64,000 nt of DNA, from NCBI GenBank assembly GCA_011391085.1, contig JAABRD010000002.1, positions 124,001-188,000 of the forward strand, read 5' to 3'. The translations under genes and the position numbers were made by a program. Source of the DNA: Thiotrichaceae bacterium. GTDB lineage: Bacteria > Pseudomonadota > Gammaproteobacteria > Beggiatoales > Beggiatoaceae. Shown here piece by piece: positions 43,462 through 51,344 of the stretch. A model generated the notes under the pieces. That model was not told where the DNA came from and made no database searches. It was given only the letters and a program-made list of their open reading frames with translations. Positions within the stretch are counted from its first letter, which is position 1; every line of letters starts with the position of its first letter.

Positions 43462-43730
43462 ATTCTACATGACCAGACAGAAACTGAGTTTCTTAACCCC
43501 CTTTTAAGTACTTGTGCATAACGGACCTGGTATTTCAGGTAGGGTGGATACGCTACGCTTAATCCACCCTACAGATGGAACTAAGGCTGGTGGATACGCT
43601 ACGCTTAATCCACCCTACAGATGGAACTAAGGCTGGTGGATACGCTACGCTTAATCCACCCTACAGATGGAACTAAGTTTCTCACCTCCTTTTACAAATG
43701 CAAGATGAAATCTTGCGCCTAAGGTGAATT
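43462..43730. repeat. three tandem 46-bp GGTGGATACGCTACGCTTAA units
   Basis: At 43540-43677, GGTGGATACGCTACGCTTAA plus TCCACCCTACAGATGGAACT plus AAGGCT is repeated three times, the last copy ending in AAGTTT. A GAAACTGAGTTTCTTA palindrome at about 43475 precedes it. The units match half of the inverted repeats at 7113 and 9163, here head to tail. Nothing else is seen in this gap. Confidence 0.85.
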
Positions 43731-44267
43731 ATGAAAGGACTAATCCTCTTTACTATCGGAATCATCATTGCATTAATCGGTGCCGCTAAATTGCCCGCAC
43801 CTAACGCCACCTGGTCAGATTTGTTGCCACTCTATCTACTCGGTATTTTCATGGCGGGAAGTGGTCTATGGTGGTGGCGACAATCAGCGTTGTCCACCAA
43901 ATTTGGAGATTCCAGTCTCCCCATTTCCAAAGCAGACAACCCTCTGTTGACCTTGTTGCCACAGTTATATGACAGCAGTCAGGCGTTAGAAAAACAACTG
44001 CCAAAACTTGACGGACCTGCAATTGTCAAGCGCGTGGAAGAGTTATTGAACACGTTTATCTTGCCCATAGTGGCAGGTCGCCAAGAGGTGATTTATATTC
44101 TGGGTCGTCAACAAGGAGTGAAAGTATTATTGGCCCTTGCAGAAGGAGAACGTCTGTTGAACCGAATGTGGTCTGCAACCAACGATGGCTATTTAGACGA
44201 AGTGTATGCGACTTGTCCAAAAGCAGTGACCGCTTTTGAGGAGGCTTATCAACTCAGTCGCAAGTAG
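43731..44267 (+). CDS. small inner-membrane protein, unknown
   Basis: The 178-residue product has two N-terminal membrane helices (~3-20, LILFTIGIIIALIGAAK, and ~30-48, LPLYLLGIFMAGSGLWWW). A cytoplasmic helical domain (~60-178) contains LLPQLYDSSQALEKQLPKL and GRQEVIYILGRQQGVKVLLA. AAGGTG lies 8 bp before the ATG. I do not recognise a named family. It converges on the cyclophilin gene across a perfect palindrome. Confidence 0.7.
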   Translation: MKGLILFTIGIIIALIGAAKLPAPNATWSDLLPLYLLGIFMAGSGLWWWRQSALSTKFGDSSLPISKADNPLLTLLPQLYDSSQALEKQLPKLDGPAIVKRVEELLNTFILPIVAGRQEVIYILGRQQGVKVLLALAEGERLLNRMWSATNDGYLDEVYATCPKAVTAFEEAYQLSRK

Positions 44268-44278
44268 AAATATTGAAA

Positions 44279-44304
44279 GGAGTCCAAGACATGTCTTGGA
44301 CTCC
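44279..44304. terminator. perfect 26-bp palindrome between convergent genes
   Basis: GGAGTCCAAGACA then its exact reverse complement TGTCTTGGACTCC. It sits between two convergent stop codons (44267 and 44315) and could end transcription both ways. The same family occurs at 45745, 51849, 61140 and 61183. Confidence 0.7.
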
Positions 44305-44314
44305 AAATTCCATT

Positions 44315-45010
44315 CTATCTAACGGCCCTCGTAGTCCCCTCCTTCTCCTCTGCTTTCTTTTCAACTGCCTTTTCCACCGCCGTCTCCACGATAGACACCT
44401 TCTCAATCACAATCGGCGTATTCGGCACATTCTCATAAATGTCCTGCGTCCCCGTCGCCACCTTGGCAATTTTATCCACCACTTCCATACCCTCTACCAC
44501 TTTTCCAAACACGGTATAGCCAAAGCCTTCGGGAGTAGAAGAGGTATAATCCAGGAAACTGTTATCTTTGAGGTTGACAAAAAACTGAGAAGCCGCTGAA
44601 TGGGGATTCCCAGTCCGTGCCATCGCCACCGTCCCACGGAGATTTTTCAAGCCATTACTGGCCTCGTTAGGAATCGGTTCATGCGCTTGCTTGTTTTTCA
44701 ACTCCTTGGTTAAACCGCCACCCTGAATCATAAAACCGTCTATCACCCGATGGAAGATAGTGCCTTCGTAAAAACCTTCCTTCACATAACGTTGGAAGTT
44801 TTCCACCGTTTTGGGTGCTTTGGAGGGATCCAATTCAATCACGATAGTCCCTTGACTGGTCTGCATTTTGACCAGATTGGAAGTGGCTGAGGACGTTTTG
44901 ACTGCCGGTGCAGGTGGTGTAGAAGCCGCAGCGTCTGGGGCCGAGTGGACACAGGCCGTTTGCGAGGTAAATAACAAAAATAACGAAAGGTTGAAGATAT
45001 GTTTCTTCAT
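44315..45010 (-). CDS. cyclophilin-type peptidyl-prolyl cis-trans isomerase, lipoprotein
   Basis: The 231-residue product has a lipoprotein signal (MKKHIFNLSLFLLFTSQTAC, Cys20) and a Pro/Ala/Ser linker. A cyclophilin domain (~48-205) follows with TIFHRVIDGFMIQGG, GTVAMARTGNPHSAASQFFV (catalytic Arg and the Gln/Phe pair in the usual order), and GYTVFGKVVEGMEVVDKIA. A charged EK-rich tail follows. It should catalyse proline isomerisation in folding of envelope proteins, anchored to a membrane. The usual drug-binding Trp position holds FLDYTSST here, as in most bacterial members. Confidence 0.92.
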   Translation of the reverse strand: MKKHIFNLSLFLLFTSQTACVHSAPDAAASTPPAPAVKTSSATSNLVKMQTSQGTIVIELDPSKAPKTVENFQRYVKEGFYEGTIFHRVIDGFMIQGGGLTKELKNKQAHEPIPNEASNGLKNLRGTVAMARTGNPHSAASQFFVNLKDNSFLDYTSSTPEGFGYTVFGKVVEGMEVVDKIAKVATGTQDIYENVPNTPIVIEKVSIVETAVEKAVEKKAEEKEGTTRAVR

Positions 45011-45050
45011 AATGTGTGGTTCTCTTGTGTGTGTAAAAGTTAAAAAAAAC

Positions 45051-45216
45051 GGTAGTGATGCAATGTGGGTTCTCTGTCTGAACTATGATTAGAATGATTT
45101 TCAGATGGACTATGATTAGTCATAGCCTCCTGTCATAGCCCTCATTTAATCATCTAAATCAAAGTTCAAGACGAAGAGAAACTGCACGATATTTCACCCA
45201 GATTACATCACTATCC
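45051..45216. mobile_element. MITE-like element without preserved target duplication
   Basis: The 166-bp element has GGTAGTGATGCAATGTGGGT at the left and GGATAGTGATGTAATCTGGG (reverse complement) at the right. The interior is shared with 23816 and 41338 (GAATGATTTTCAGATGGACT). The flanks AAAAAAAC and AAAATGGA do not match, so the insertion is older or has been rearranged. It lies in the upstream region of the cyclophilin gene. Confidence 0.8.
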
Positions 45217-45244
45217 AAAATGGAAACTGGCATTTTCCATTCTC

Positions 45245-45700
45245 CTAAAGTGAGGTCCCCAGCCGTCCTTGAAGTTCCTTATAAATCTCCTCCAAAATAG
45301 CCGCATCATACCCCTCTACCCAAACTTGCCGGCTGTCATTCCACCACTGTGCTTCGGCTTTCAATTTGGCAGTTTGCCAAAAATTGCCCTGCATTTTGAT
45401 GATAATCCGATGCCGATATTTATCCGTACCAGTTGCCAGGGTAGATTTCCAACCGGTTCGAATGTAGCCGCTGGCCCGATCTAACATTTCCAGATCGTAT
45501 TTTTCTGACAACACATCGATGGCACGTTGCCAAACTTCTTGATTTTTATTAGCAAAGAAGCCGTAGTTGTCATGCAAATAGATGCTTTTCCAAGCACCTG
45601 CCTCATTGCTAGTTTCCACAAACGTCCTTGGCGCGTGAGAAGCACAACTGGTCAATAAGAATAACACAAACAGGGTAGTAATAGTTTGTTTCAATAGCAT
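45245..45700 (-). CDS. small lipoprotein, unknown
   Basis: The 151-residue product has a clear lipoprotein signal (MLLKQTITTLFVLFLLTSCA, Cys19). The mature part has an alpha/beta pattern: WQRAIDVLSEKYDLEMLDR, then strands SGYIRTGWKSTL and KYRHRIIIKM, then AKLKAEAQWW. This resembles small outer-membrane lipoproteins with a conserved YIRT-W strand pair, but I cannot name the family. The MITE lies downstream of it, between it and the cyclophilin gene. Confidence 0.7.
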   Translation of the reverse strand: MLLKQTITTLFVLFLLTSCASHAPRTFVETSNEAGAWKSIYLHDNYGFFANKNQEVWQRAIDVLSEKYDLEMLDRASGYIRTGWKSTLATGTDKYRHRIIIKMQGNFWQTAKLKAEAQWWNDSRQVWVEGYDAAILEEIYKELQGRLGTSL

Positions 45701-45744
45701 ATTTGATTTTCTCGATGATGTTAGAGTATCATATTGGATAACCC

Positions 45745-45770
45745 GGAGTCCAAAACATGTTTTGGACTCC
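45745..45770. repeat. perfect 26-bp palindrome upstream of the restriction-modification gene
   Basis: GGAGTCCAAAACA then TGTTTTGGACTCC. It lies between the divergent lipoprotein gene and the MmeI-like gene, so the promoters of both must lie around it. Confidence 0.75.
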
Positions 45771-45805
45771 TTTTAACCAATCCCAACAAAATTTTCAATA
45801 TTCTC

Positions 45806-48646
45806 ATGACTCCCCAACATTTTATCACCAAATGGCAATCTTCGCAACTCAAAGAACGTTCCGCCTCGCAAGAACATTTTTTGGATATTTGTCAATTATT
45901 AGGCGAACCCACGCCGGCGGAGGCGGATCCGCACGGGACTTGGTATTGTTTTGAAAAAGGGACAACCAAAAGTGAAGGTGGCAAAGGTTGGGCCGATGTG
46001 TGGAAGCGGCATCATTTTGCTTGGGAATATAAAGGCAAACAGAAAGATTTAACCAAAGCCTTTGTCCAATTACAACGGTATGCCTTGGCCCTGGAAAATC
46101 CGCCATTGTTAATCGTCTCGGATATGGAGACGATTCAAATTTATACCAATTTTACCAACACCGTTCAAGACCTTCATACCCTCAAGTTAACCGATTTGGC
46201 CAATCCCCAGCGGTTGCAAATTCTCAAATGGGTGTTCACCGACCCCGAACAGTTGCGACCGGGGCGGACGCGGACCGCCGTGACGGAGGAGATTGCACAA
46301 GAGTTTGCCAGTTTAGCACAACGCCTCCGGGAACGTGGGCATCCACCGCCGCAGGTGGCGCATTTTATCAGTCAATTGTTATTTGGGATGTTTGCCGAAG
46401 CCGCGGGCTTATTTGACGGGCAACGGGTGTTAAGTGAGAGTTTAGCTGCCAGTGTGAAACGTCCTGAACATTGTACTGCAACGTTGCAAAGTTTATTTAC
46501 CACCATGCAACGCGGTGGGATGTTTGGCGTCCTTCCGATTGCCGAATTTAACGGTGGTTTGTTTGCTGAAGTGACGGTGTTACCGTTGCAAAAGGCCGAT
46601 ATTCAGTTATTATTGACCGTTGCCAGTCAAGATTGGAAGGACCTTGAACCGTCGATTTTTGGGACCTTGTTTGAACGTGGTTTAGACCCGGATAAGCGAA
46701 GTCAACTGGGGGCCCATTATACCGACCCTCTGTCGATAATGCGCTTGGTGCAACCTGTCGTGTTAGCCCCGTTGCAAGCCGCTTGGGCGCAGACGAAAGT
46801 GGCGATTCAAGCTGTGTTAAAAAAATCACGGGCGAAGAAAAGTCTTCCAAAACCAGCCCAAGATTTGTTCAATAGTTTCTTACAACGTTTGGCCCAAGTG
46901 CGCGTGTTGGACCCTGCCTGTGGGTCAGGGAATTTTTTATATCTCGTGTTGCGAGGTTTGAAAGATTTAGAACATCAAGCGATTTTGGAAGTGGAACAAC
47001 TGGCGTTAGGATTGGGAGGACAGTTTTCGATTCATACCGGGCCGCAAAATGTGTTGGGCATGGAAGTGAATCCTTACGCCGCTGAATTGGCACGAGTGAC
47101 GATTTGGATTGGCCATTTGCAATGGTTATTAGCACATGGCTATTCGATTCAGCAACATCCCATTTTGCAACCTCTGAATCAAATCGAATGTCAAGATGCC
47201 GTGATGACTGCGGCAGGGACCGAACCCGCGTGGCCACGGGCTGATTTCATCGTCGGCAACCCTCCCTTTTTGGGAGACAAGAAGATGATTAGCGTCTTAG
47301 GGGAGGAGTATGTGACACGGTTACGGAAGTTGTATCAAGGACGGGTGCCTGGTGGCGCCGATTTAGTCACCTATTGGTTTGAAAAGGCACGTACTCAGTT
47401 GGATAAAGGAGAAGTAACGGGGGTCGGTTTGGTTACCACTAATTCGATTCGTGGCGGGGCGAATCGCAAAGTATTGGAACGGATTCGAGAAGTGGGACCG
47501 ATTTTTGAGGCGTGGAGTGATGAAGCCTGGGTCAATGACGGCGCGGCAGTGCGAGTGTCGTTGGTGTGTTTTGGAGGGAAACGAGAGAAGGTTGTATTGA
47601 ATGGAGAAGAGGTGGAGGAGATTTTTGCGGATTTGACCGGGACCACAGCGGTAAATTTGACAAAGGCAAAACCATTGGCCAACAATTCAGAAGTTGCTTT
47701 CCAAGGAACAATTAAGGTTGGTCCTCTTGATATTGCGGGCGATTTAGCCAGAGAGTGGTTGTTATTACCTAAAAATCCAAATGGTCGTCCAAACAGTGAT
47801 GTTTTGCGTCCTTGGGCCAATGGCATGGACATTACACGGCGATCTTCCGATACCTGGATTATTGATTTCGGAGTGAATATGACAGAGGAGGAAGCCAGTT
47901 TTTATGAAAAACCGTTTGAGTATGTTGTTAAAAATGTTAAACCTCTTCGGGAAAACTTGAGATTTGATTCGCACCGGCAGAAATGGTGGTTACATGGTGC
48001 CCCTCGTCCGGCCATGCGAGAAACAATTAAACCACTTTCTCGTTTCATTATTACCCCTCGTGTTTCTAAACATCGCCTATTTGTTTGGATGGACAAAACG
48101 ATTTTGCCTGATTCCAGACTTTATGTGATTGCCCGTGACGACGACACCATGTTTGGCATTTTACATTCTCGTATACATGAAATTTGGAGTTTAGCAACTT
48201 GTTCATGGCATGGTGATGGTGATGAAGGTGGAAGACCTACTTATAACGCCCATTCTGTCTTTGCAACCTTCCCTTTCCCCGACGGTCTAACGCCCAACAT
48301 CCCAGCGACAGACTACGCCACCCATCCTCACGCCCAAGCGATAGCCACCGCCGCGCAACGCCTTCACGAATTACGAGAGAACTGGTTAAATCCCCCTGAA
48401 TGGGTAAAACGAGTCCCCGAAGTCGTCCCCGGCTACCCTGCCCGCCTCCTCCCCGTGGATGCCCAGGCTGCTGAACAATTGAAAAAACGCACCTTGACCA
48501 ATCTGTACAATGCCAAACCCCAATGGTTAGTTAATGCGCATCGTCAATTAGATGAAGCGGTGGCAAAGGCGTATGGATGGGAAGTGGAGTTGACGGAGGA
48601 GGAGGTATTGAAGAGATTGTTGGAATTGAATTTGAAGAGACTTTAA
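45806..48646 (+). CDS. MmeI-like type IIL restriction-modification enzyme (nuclease-methyltransferase fusion)
   Basis: The 946-residue product follows the single-chain MmeI plan. The N-terminal nuclease domain has D64 in GWADVW and E74-Y-K76 in FAWEYKGK, the same D-X9-E-X-K spacing as in MmeI. A helical spacer (~150-310) follows. The gamma-type N6-adenine methyltransferase domain has LGAHYTDPLS, DPACGSGNFLYLVL (motif I) and VGNPPFLGDKKM (motif IV). Next come a target-recognition region (~640-800, containing RPWANGMDITRR) and a C-terminal helical end. It should both methylate and cut DNA about 20 bp from its site. The ATG at 45806 is preferred; an in-frame ATG at 45734 reads through the palindrome. 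Confidence 0.88.
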   Translation: MTPQHFITKWQSSQLKERSASQEHFLDICQLLGEPTPAEADPHGTWYCFEKGTTKSEGGKGWADVWKRHHFAWEYKGKQKDLTKAFVQLQRYALALENPPLLIVSDMETIQIYTNFTNTVQDLHTLKLTDLANPQRLQILKWVFTDPEQLRPGRTRTAVTEEIAQEFASLAQRLRERGHPPPQVAHFISQLLFGMFAEAAGLFDGQRVLSESLAASVKRPEHCTATLQSLFTTMQRGGMFGVLPIAEFNGGLFAEVTVLPLQKADIQLLLTVASQDWKDLEPSIFGTLFERGLDPDKRSQLGAHYTDPLSIMRLVQPVVLAPLQAAWAQTKVAIQAVLKKSRAKKSLPKPAQDLFNSFLQRLAQVRVLDPACGSGNFLYLVLRGLKDLEHQAILEVEQLALGLGGQFSIHTGPQNVLGMEVNPYAAELARVTIWIGHLQWLLAHGYSIQQHPILQPLNQIECQDAVMTAAGTEPAWPRADFIVGNPPFLGDKKMISVLGEEYVTRLRKLYQGRVPGGADLVTYWFEKARTQLDKGEVTGVGLVTTNSIRGGANRKVLERIREVGPIFEAWSDEAWVNDGAAVRVSLVCFGGKREKVVLNGEEVEEIFADLTGTTAVNLTKAKPLANNSEVAFQGTIKVGPLDIAGDLAREWLLLPKNPNGRPNSDVLRPWANGMDITRRSSDTWIIDFGVNMTEEEASFYEKPFEYVVKNVKPLRENLRFDSHRQKWWLHGAPRPAMRETIKPLSRFIITPRVSKHRLFVWMDKTILPDSRLYVIARDDDTMFGILHSRIHEIWSLATCSWHGDGDEGGRPTYNAHSVFATFPFPDGLTPNIPATDYATHPHAQAIATAAQRLHELRENWLNPPEWVKRVPEVVPGYPARLLPVDAQAAEQLKKRTLTNLYNAKPQWLVNAHRQLDEAVAKAYGWEVELTEEEVLKRLLELNLKRL

Positions 48647-48662
48647 TTGGCAGTTGGCAGTT

Positions 48663-48718
48663 GGACTAGAGGCTTCAGCCGGAAAAAGGGGCACGGCACC
48701 GGCTGAAGCCTCTAGTCC
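48663..48718. repeat. GGACTAGAGGCTTCAGCCGG hairpin after the restriction-modification gene
   Basis: GGACTAGAGGCTTCAGCCGG and its reverse complement CCGGCTGAAGCCTCTAGTCC lie 16 bp apart, starting 17 bp after the stop codon. It may serve as terminator. Confidence 0.75.
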
Positions 48719-48781
48719 GGTGGTTCATCAGCCTGGTTCACCGTAATAATTATTTTTGGTTTAGCTTGATTGGAAAAGCAC

Positions 48782-49036
48782 ATGATAACGACACTTAACT
48801 TAGTTGAAGGACCCTATCATTTAGGACAATTACTAGAAGAAACGGCCCATTCTCACCGCCCGATTTTGATTAAAGGTCGGACCCAAAATGGAGTGCTGAT
48901 TTCTGAACAAGACTGGCGTTCCATTGAAGAAACGTTGTACTTACTATCTATTCCTCAAATGCGCGAATCCATCTTAGCGGGGTTGCACACGCCGGTGGGA
49001 GAGTGTGATATACTATTGACTCCAAAGTTAAGATAG
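48782..49036 (+). CDS. Phd/YefM-type antitoxin-like protein
   Basis: The 84-residue product resembles the Phd/YefM fold: an N-terminal strand-helix (LVEGPYHLGQLLEETAHSHR), a strand pair ILIKGRTQNGVLISEQDW, then helices (WRSIEETLYLLSIPQMRESI) that would contact a toxin. Phd/YefM proteins bind DNA at their own promoter and neutralise a partner toxin. The partner here is the PIN gene 21 bp downstream. The ATG at 48782 is preferred to TTG 48770. DNA binding is inferred from the family only. Confidence 0.7.
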   Translation: MITTLNLVEGPYHLGQLLEETAHSHRPILIKGRTQNGVLISEQDWRSIEETLYLLSIPQMRESILAGLHTPVGECDILLTPKLR

Positions 49037-49057
49037 AGAACAAAGTTGAGTTTAACT

Positions 49058-49519
49058 ATGATAAAAACCTTACGTGTTTACGTTGACACCTCCGTATTTG
49101 GGGGTTGCTTTGAGAATGAATTTGCCGAAGCCAGTCGGAGATTATTTACAGAAATCCAGACGGGCAAATTTATTCTGGTCATCTCGTCGTTGACCATCCA
49201 AGAATTAGACCGGGCGCCGGCCCCCGTGCAACGAGTGTTAGCAGAAATTCCTACTAACCAACTGGAAGTCATTCCTGAGGCACCCGCCATTGACCAGTTA
49301 CGTGAAGCCTATTTGCAAGCCCACGTAGTCGGTCCCAGTTCGTCGGCGGATGCCCAACATATTGCGGCTGCCGCCGTTGCGGAGGTAGATATGGTGGTGA
49401 GTTGGAATTTTCGGCACATTGTTCACTATGAAAAAATTAATGGCTACCATGCCGTTAATCTACTGAATGGTTACAAACCGATTCCCATTTATTCCCCAAG
49501 AGAGGTCGTATCCTTATGA
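49058..49519 (+). CDS. PIN-domain toxin-like RNase (VapC-type), cassette 1
   Basis: The 153-residue product has the PIN acidic set: D10 in YVDTSVFGG, a glutamate in SSLTIQELDRAP, an aspartate in SSADAQHIAAAAVAEVD, and a terminal VSWNFRHIVHYEKI segment typical of this PIN subgroup. PIN toxins are metal-dependent RNases. The ATG at 49058 is preferred to TTG 49046. The last codons are part of the 580-bp duplicated segment, and the stop overlaps the next gene by ATGA, so translation of the two is likely coupled. Confidence 0.78.
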   Translation: MIKTLRVYVDTSVFGGCFENEFAEASRRLFTEIQTGKFILVISSLTIQELDRAPAPVQRVLAEIPTNQLEVIPEAPAIDQLREAYLQAHVVGPSSSADAQHIAAAAVAEVDMVVSWNFRHIVHYEKINGYHAVNLLNGYKPIPIYSPREVVSL

Positions 49520-49713
49520 ACCAGTCTTACCAAATTTCTGATTGTGTGCAAATGAAATGGGAGATTCAACAACAACTGGCCAAGGAGTTTGCAGGAGTAC
49601 CAAAAGAGGAGGCGCAACGGATTTTGACGGAACGAGTCGCGGCCAATCCGATTTTTGGCGCACTGATTAAACAAGCGCGTCGTACACCGCTTCCTTATAA
49701 GCCGCAATTTTAG
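49516..49713 (+). CDS. small helical protein overlapping the PIN gene, copy 1
   Basis: The 65-residue product is charged and helical (DCVQMKWEIQQQLAKEF, then PKEEAQRILTERV), ending in a Pro/Tyr/Lys tail. Its ATG overlaps the stop codon of the PIN gene upstream (ATGA). A near-identical copy is at 50432, again overlapping a PIN stop codon. An analogous 60-residue gene overlaps the PIN gene at the right window end. I do not recognise a family; the recurring position suggests a partner of PIN proteins. Confidence 0.65.
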   Translation: MNQSYQISDCVQMKWEIQQQLAKEFAGVPKEEAQRILTERVAANPIFGALIKQARRTPLPYKPQF

Positions 49714-49718
49714 AGTAT

Positions 49719-49753
49719 GTAGGTTGGACTTCGCAAAGCCCAGTCCAACCTAC
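49719..49753. repeat. hairpin in copy 1 of the duplication
   Basis: GTAGGTTGGACT-TCGCAAAGCCC-AGTCCAACCTAC is a perfect 12-bp stem. The copy at 50635-50669 has AAAGTCC in the loop. It stands between the 65- and 75-residue genes and may be an attenuating or processing hairpin. Confidence 0.75.
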
Positions 49754-49794
49754 CCAGTTATCAATTATTTTTCCACAACCATGAGGATAACACG

Positions 49795-50022
49795 ATGTCT
49801 GATTCCACTCAACCCGAAACCATTCAATCCATTCGTGACGAAATCATGAAACACTACGCCAATCGTCACCTGAAAACCTTTGAAGAATTGGCCGAAGAAC
49901 AAGGCGTCAAGCCGATGACTAACTTTGACGCATTACTGGGGGTGTGGCCTGAAGAAGAACGCGATGACGGTTTTGAAGAGGCCGTCATGCGTTGGCGACG
50001 CGAAGTGATGGTCGGAGGTTGA
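49795..50022 (+). CDS. antitoxin-like small protein, copy 1
   Basis: The 75-residue acidic protein has an N-terminal helix (ETIQSIRDEIMKHYANRH), a middle FEELAEEQGVKP.TNFDALLG.WPEEE, and the end DDGFEEAVMRWRREVMVGG. The size, charge and position 5 bp upstream of a PIN gene fit a VapB-like antitoxin, but I cannot name the family. A GAGGATAACACG ribosome-binding region precedes the ATG. Confidence 0.68.
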   Translation: MSDSTQPETIQSIRDEIMKHYANRHLKTFEELAEEQGVKPMTNFDALLGVWPEEERDDGFEEAVMRWRREVMVGG

Positions 50023-50027
50023 CAGCA

Positions 50028-50435
50028 ATGGAAACCCGGCTGTTAGATACTTGTGTCGTTTCTTACTGGTTTAAAGAACATCCCCTAGCCGAAATATATC
50101 GCCCCCTGCTTGACGATAAACTGTTAGGTTTATCGTTTATCAGTCTAGGTGAGTTATATCGCTGGCCGTTGACTAAAAATTGGGGAGAGAAAAGACTCCG
50201 TGAATATGAAGAAGCATTGCAAACTTACGTGGTGTTATGGTGTGATGAGATGACGTGTCGCTGGTGGGCAAAAGTCTCTGCTATCAAAGGTCGTCCGATG
50301 CCCGTGAATGACTCTTGGATTGCGGCTACCGCGTTACGCCATGACACGCCTTTAGTCACGCATAATGTGAAAGACTTTGCCCATCTTCAGCCATTGGGTT
50401 TAAAACTTATCACGGCTTCCGTCGTATCCTTATGA
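50028..50435 (+). CDS. PIN-domain toxin-like RNase (VapC-type), cassette 2
   Basis: The 135-residue product begins METRLLDTCVVSYWF with the first catalytic aspartate at position 7. It has an E in SFISLGELYRWP, the aspartate of NDSWIAATALRH, and the closing THNVKDFAHLQPLGLKL. This is the classical VapC layout. The ATG at 50028 lies 5 bp after the stop of the 75-residue gene; an in-frame ATG at 49992 overlapping that gene is less likely. The stop codon overlaps the ATG of the second 65-residue gene (ATGA). The sequence is quite different from the PIN protein at 49058, although both end in the same VVSL codons. Confidence 0.82.
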   Translation: METRLLDTCVVSYWFKEHPLAEIYRPLLDDKLLGLSFISLGELYRWPLTKNWGEKRLREYEEALQTYVVLWCDEMTCRWWAKVSAIKGRPMPVNDSWIAATALRHDTPLVTHNVKDFAHLQPLGLKLITASVVSL

Positions 50436-50629
50436 ACCAGTCTTACCAAATTTCTGATTGTGTGCAAATGAAATGGGAGATTCAACAACAACTGGCCAAG
50501 GAGTTTGCAGGAGTGCCAAAAGAGGAGGCGCAACGGATTTTGACGGAACGAGTCGCGGCCAATCCGATTTTTGGCGCACTGATTAAACAAGCGCGTCGTA
50601 CACAGCTTCCTTATAAGCCGCGGTTTTAG
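50432..50629 (+). CDS. small helical protein overlapping the PIN gene, copy 2
   Basis: The product is 65 residues, identical to the 49516 product except for two residues near the end (TQLPYKPRF against TPLPYKPQF). It is again coupled by ATGA to a PIN gene. The position is what the duplication would create if its left edge lies in the last codons of the upstream PIN gene. Confidence 0.65.
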   Translation: MNQSYQISDCVQMKWEIQQQLAKEFAGVPKEEAQRILTERVAANPIFGALIKQARRTQLPYKPRF

Positions 50630-50710
50630 AGTATGTAGGTTGGACTTCGCAAAGTCCAGTCCAACCTACCCAGTTATCAATTATTTCTCCACAACCATGA
50701 GGATAACACT

Positions 50711-50938
50711 ATGTCTGATTCCACTCCAACTGAAACCATTCAATCCATTCGTGACGAAATCATGAAACACTACGCCAATCGTCACTTGAAAACCTTTGAA
50801 GAACTAGCCGAAGAACAAGGCGTCAAGCCTGTGACCAACTTTGACGCATTACTGGGCGGATGGCCTGAAGAAGAACGTGATGACGGTTTTGAAGAAGCCG
50901 TCATGCGCTGGCGACGCGAAGTTATGGTCGGGGGTTGA
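50711..50938 (+). CDS. antitoxin-like small protein, copy 2
   Basis: The 75-residue product differs from the 49795 product at only a few positions (STPTET for STQPET, KPVTNF for KPMTNF, LGGWPEEE for LGVWPEEE). The reading frame is intact even though the PIN gene that should follow is destroyed. It could still neutralise the toxin of cassette 2. Confidence 0.65.
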   Translation: MSDSTPTETIQSIRDEIMKHYANRHLKTFEELAEEQGVKPVTNFDALLGGWPEEERDDGFEEAVMRWRREVMVGG

Positions 50939-50943
50939 AAGCA

Positions 50944-51000
50944 ATGGAAACGCGGCTGTTAGATAGGTGTGTCGTTTCTTACCTGGTTTAAAGAACCTCC
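50944..51000 (+). pseudogene. broken PIN toxin gene, copy 2
   Basis: The start METRLLDRCVVSY matches the PIN gene at 50028 (offset 916). The catalytic-region Thr is changed to Arg, and one extra C after TCTTAC shifts the frame, giving a stop after 15 codons. Similarity ends at about 51000, where the sequence switches to an unrelated reading frame. The toxin has been lost while its antitoxin-like gene remains. Confidence 0.8.
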
Positions 51001-51002
51001 TT

Positions 51003-51344
51003 TGGCGTCCCTCCCAACGTTTAAGTCCTTTCATTCATATTGTTATTGACAACCCCAAAGCCATTTTTTCAAGATTCCGGCGACTTGGTATTTATCAGTG
51101 GCAAGAGGTTTTCAAGTTAGCGAAACAAGACCTTGACCGACAAATCATGGCATTTCGGTTTAGTCGTACTGAAGTATTTAATAGTCCTCTAGGTAAAAAG
51201 GAACTGGCAAACATTTGGCTGGCAGAAACAGGGCAAACATTTCAACCACCTCAAACTCCTAGATTGATTTCCAACTCACTATTTTTTCGCATTTATAAAA
51301 TGGGTACTCAAACGTCATCAACAGGATCATGCTATGTCCAATAA
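51003..51344 (+). pseudogene. 5'-truncated gene fragment upstream of the ASCH gene
   Basis: The frame is open from about 51003 to 51344 with plausible protein sequence: NPKAIFSRFRRLGIYQWQEV, DRQIMAFRFSRTEVF, LISNSLFFRIYKMG. It has no proper start, because its 5' part is replaced by the duplicated segment; the first internal ATG is at 51147. Its stop overlaps the start of the ASCH gene, so the two were probably coupled. I do not recognise the family with confidence. Confidence 0.55.

Larger units (their letters stand above)
49505..50083 (+). repeat. duplicated segment, copy 1 (second copy 50421-51000)
   Basis: The two segments are near-identical with a constant offset of 916 bp. They start at GTCGTATCCTTATGAACC (49505 and 50421) and end inside the PIN gene after TTTAAAGAAC. 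Each carries the 65-residue gene, a hairpin, the 75-residue gene and the start of a PIN gene. Only scattered substitutions and one 1-bp insertion in copy 2 separate them, so the duplication is recent. Confidence 0.92.

Noticed and set aside
50944-51344. programmed frameshift joining the broken PIN start to the following frame
   Set aside because: The downstream frame shows no PIN sequence, the similarity to the intact copy ends at the junction, and no slippery site is present.
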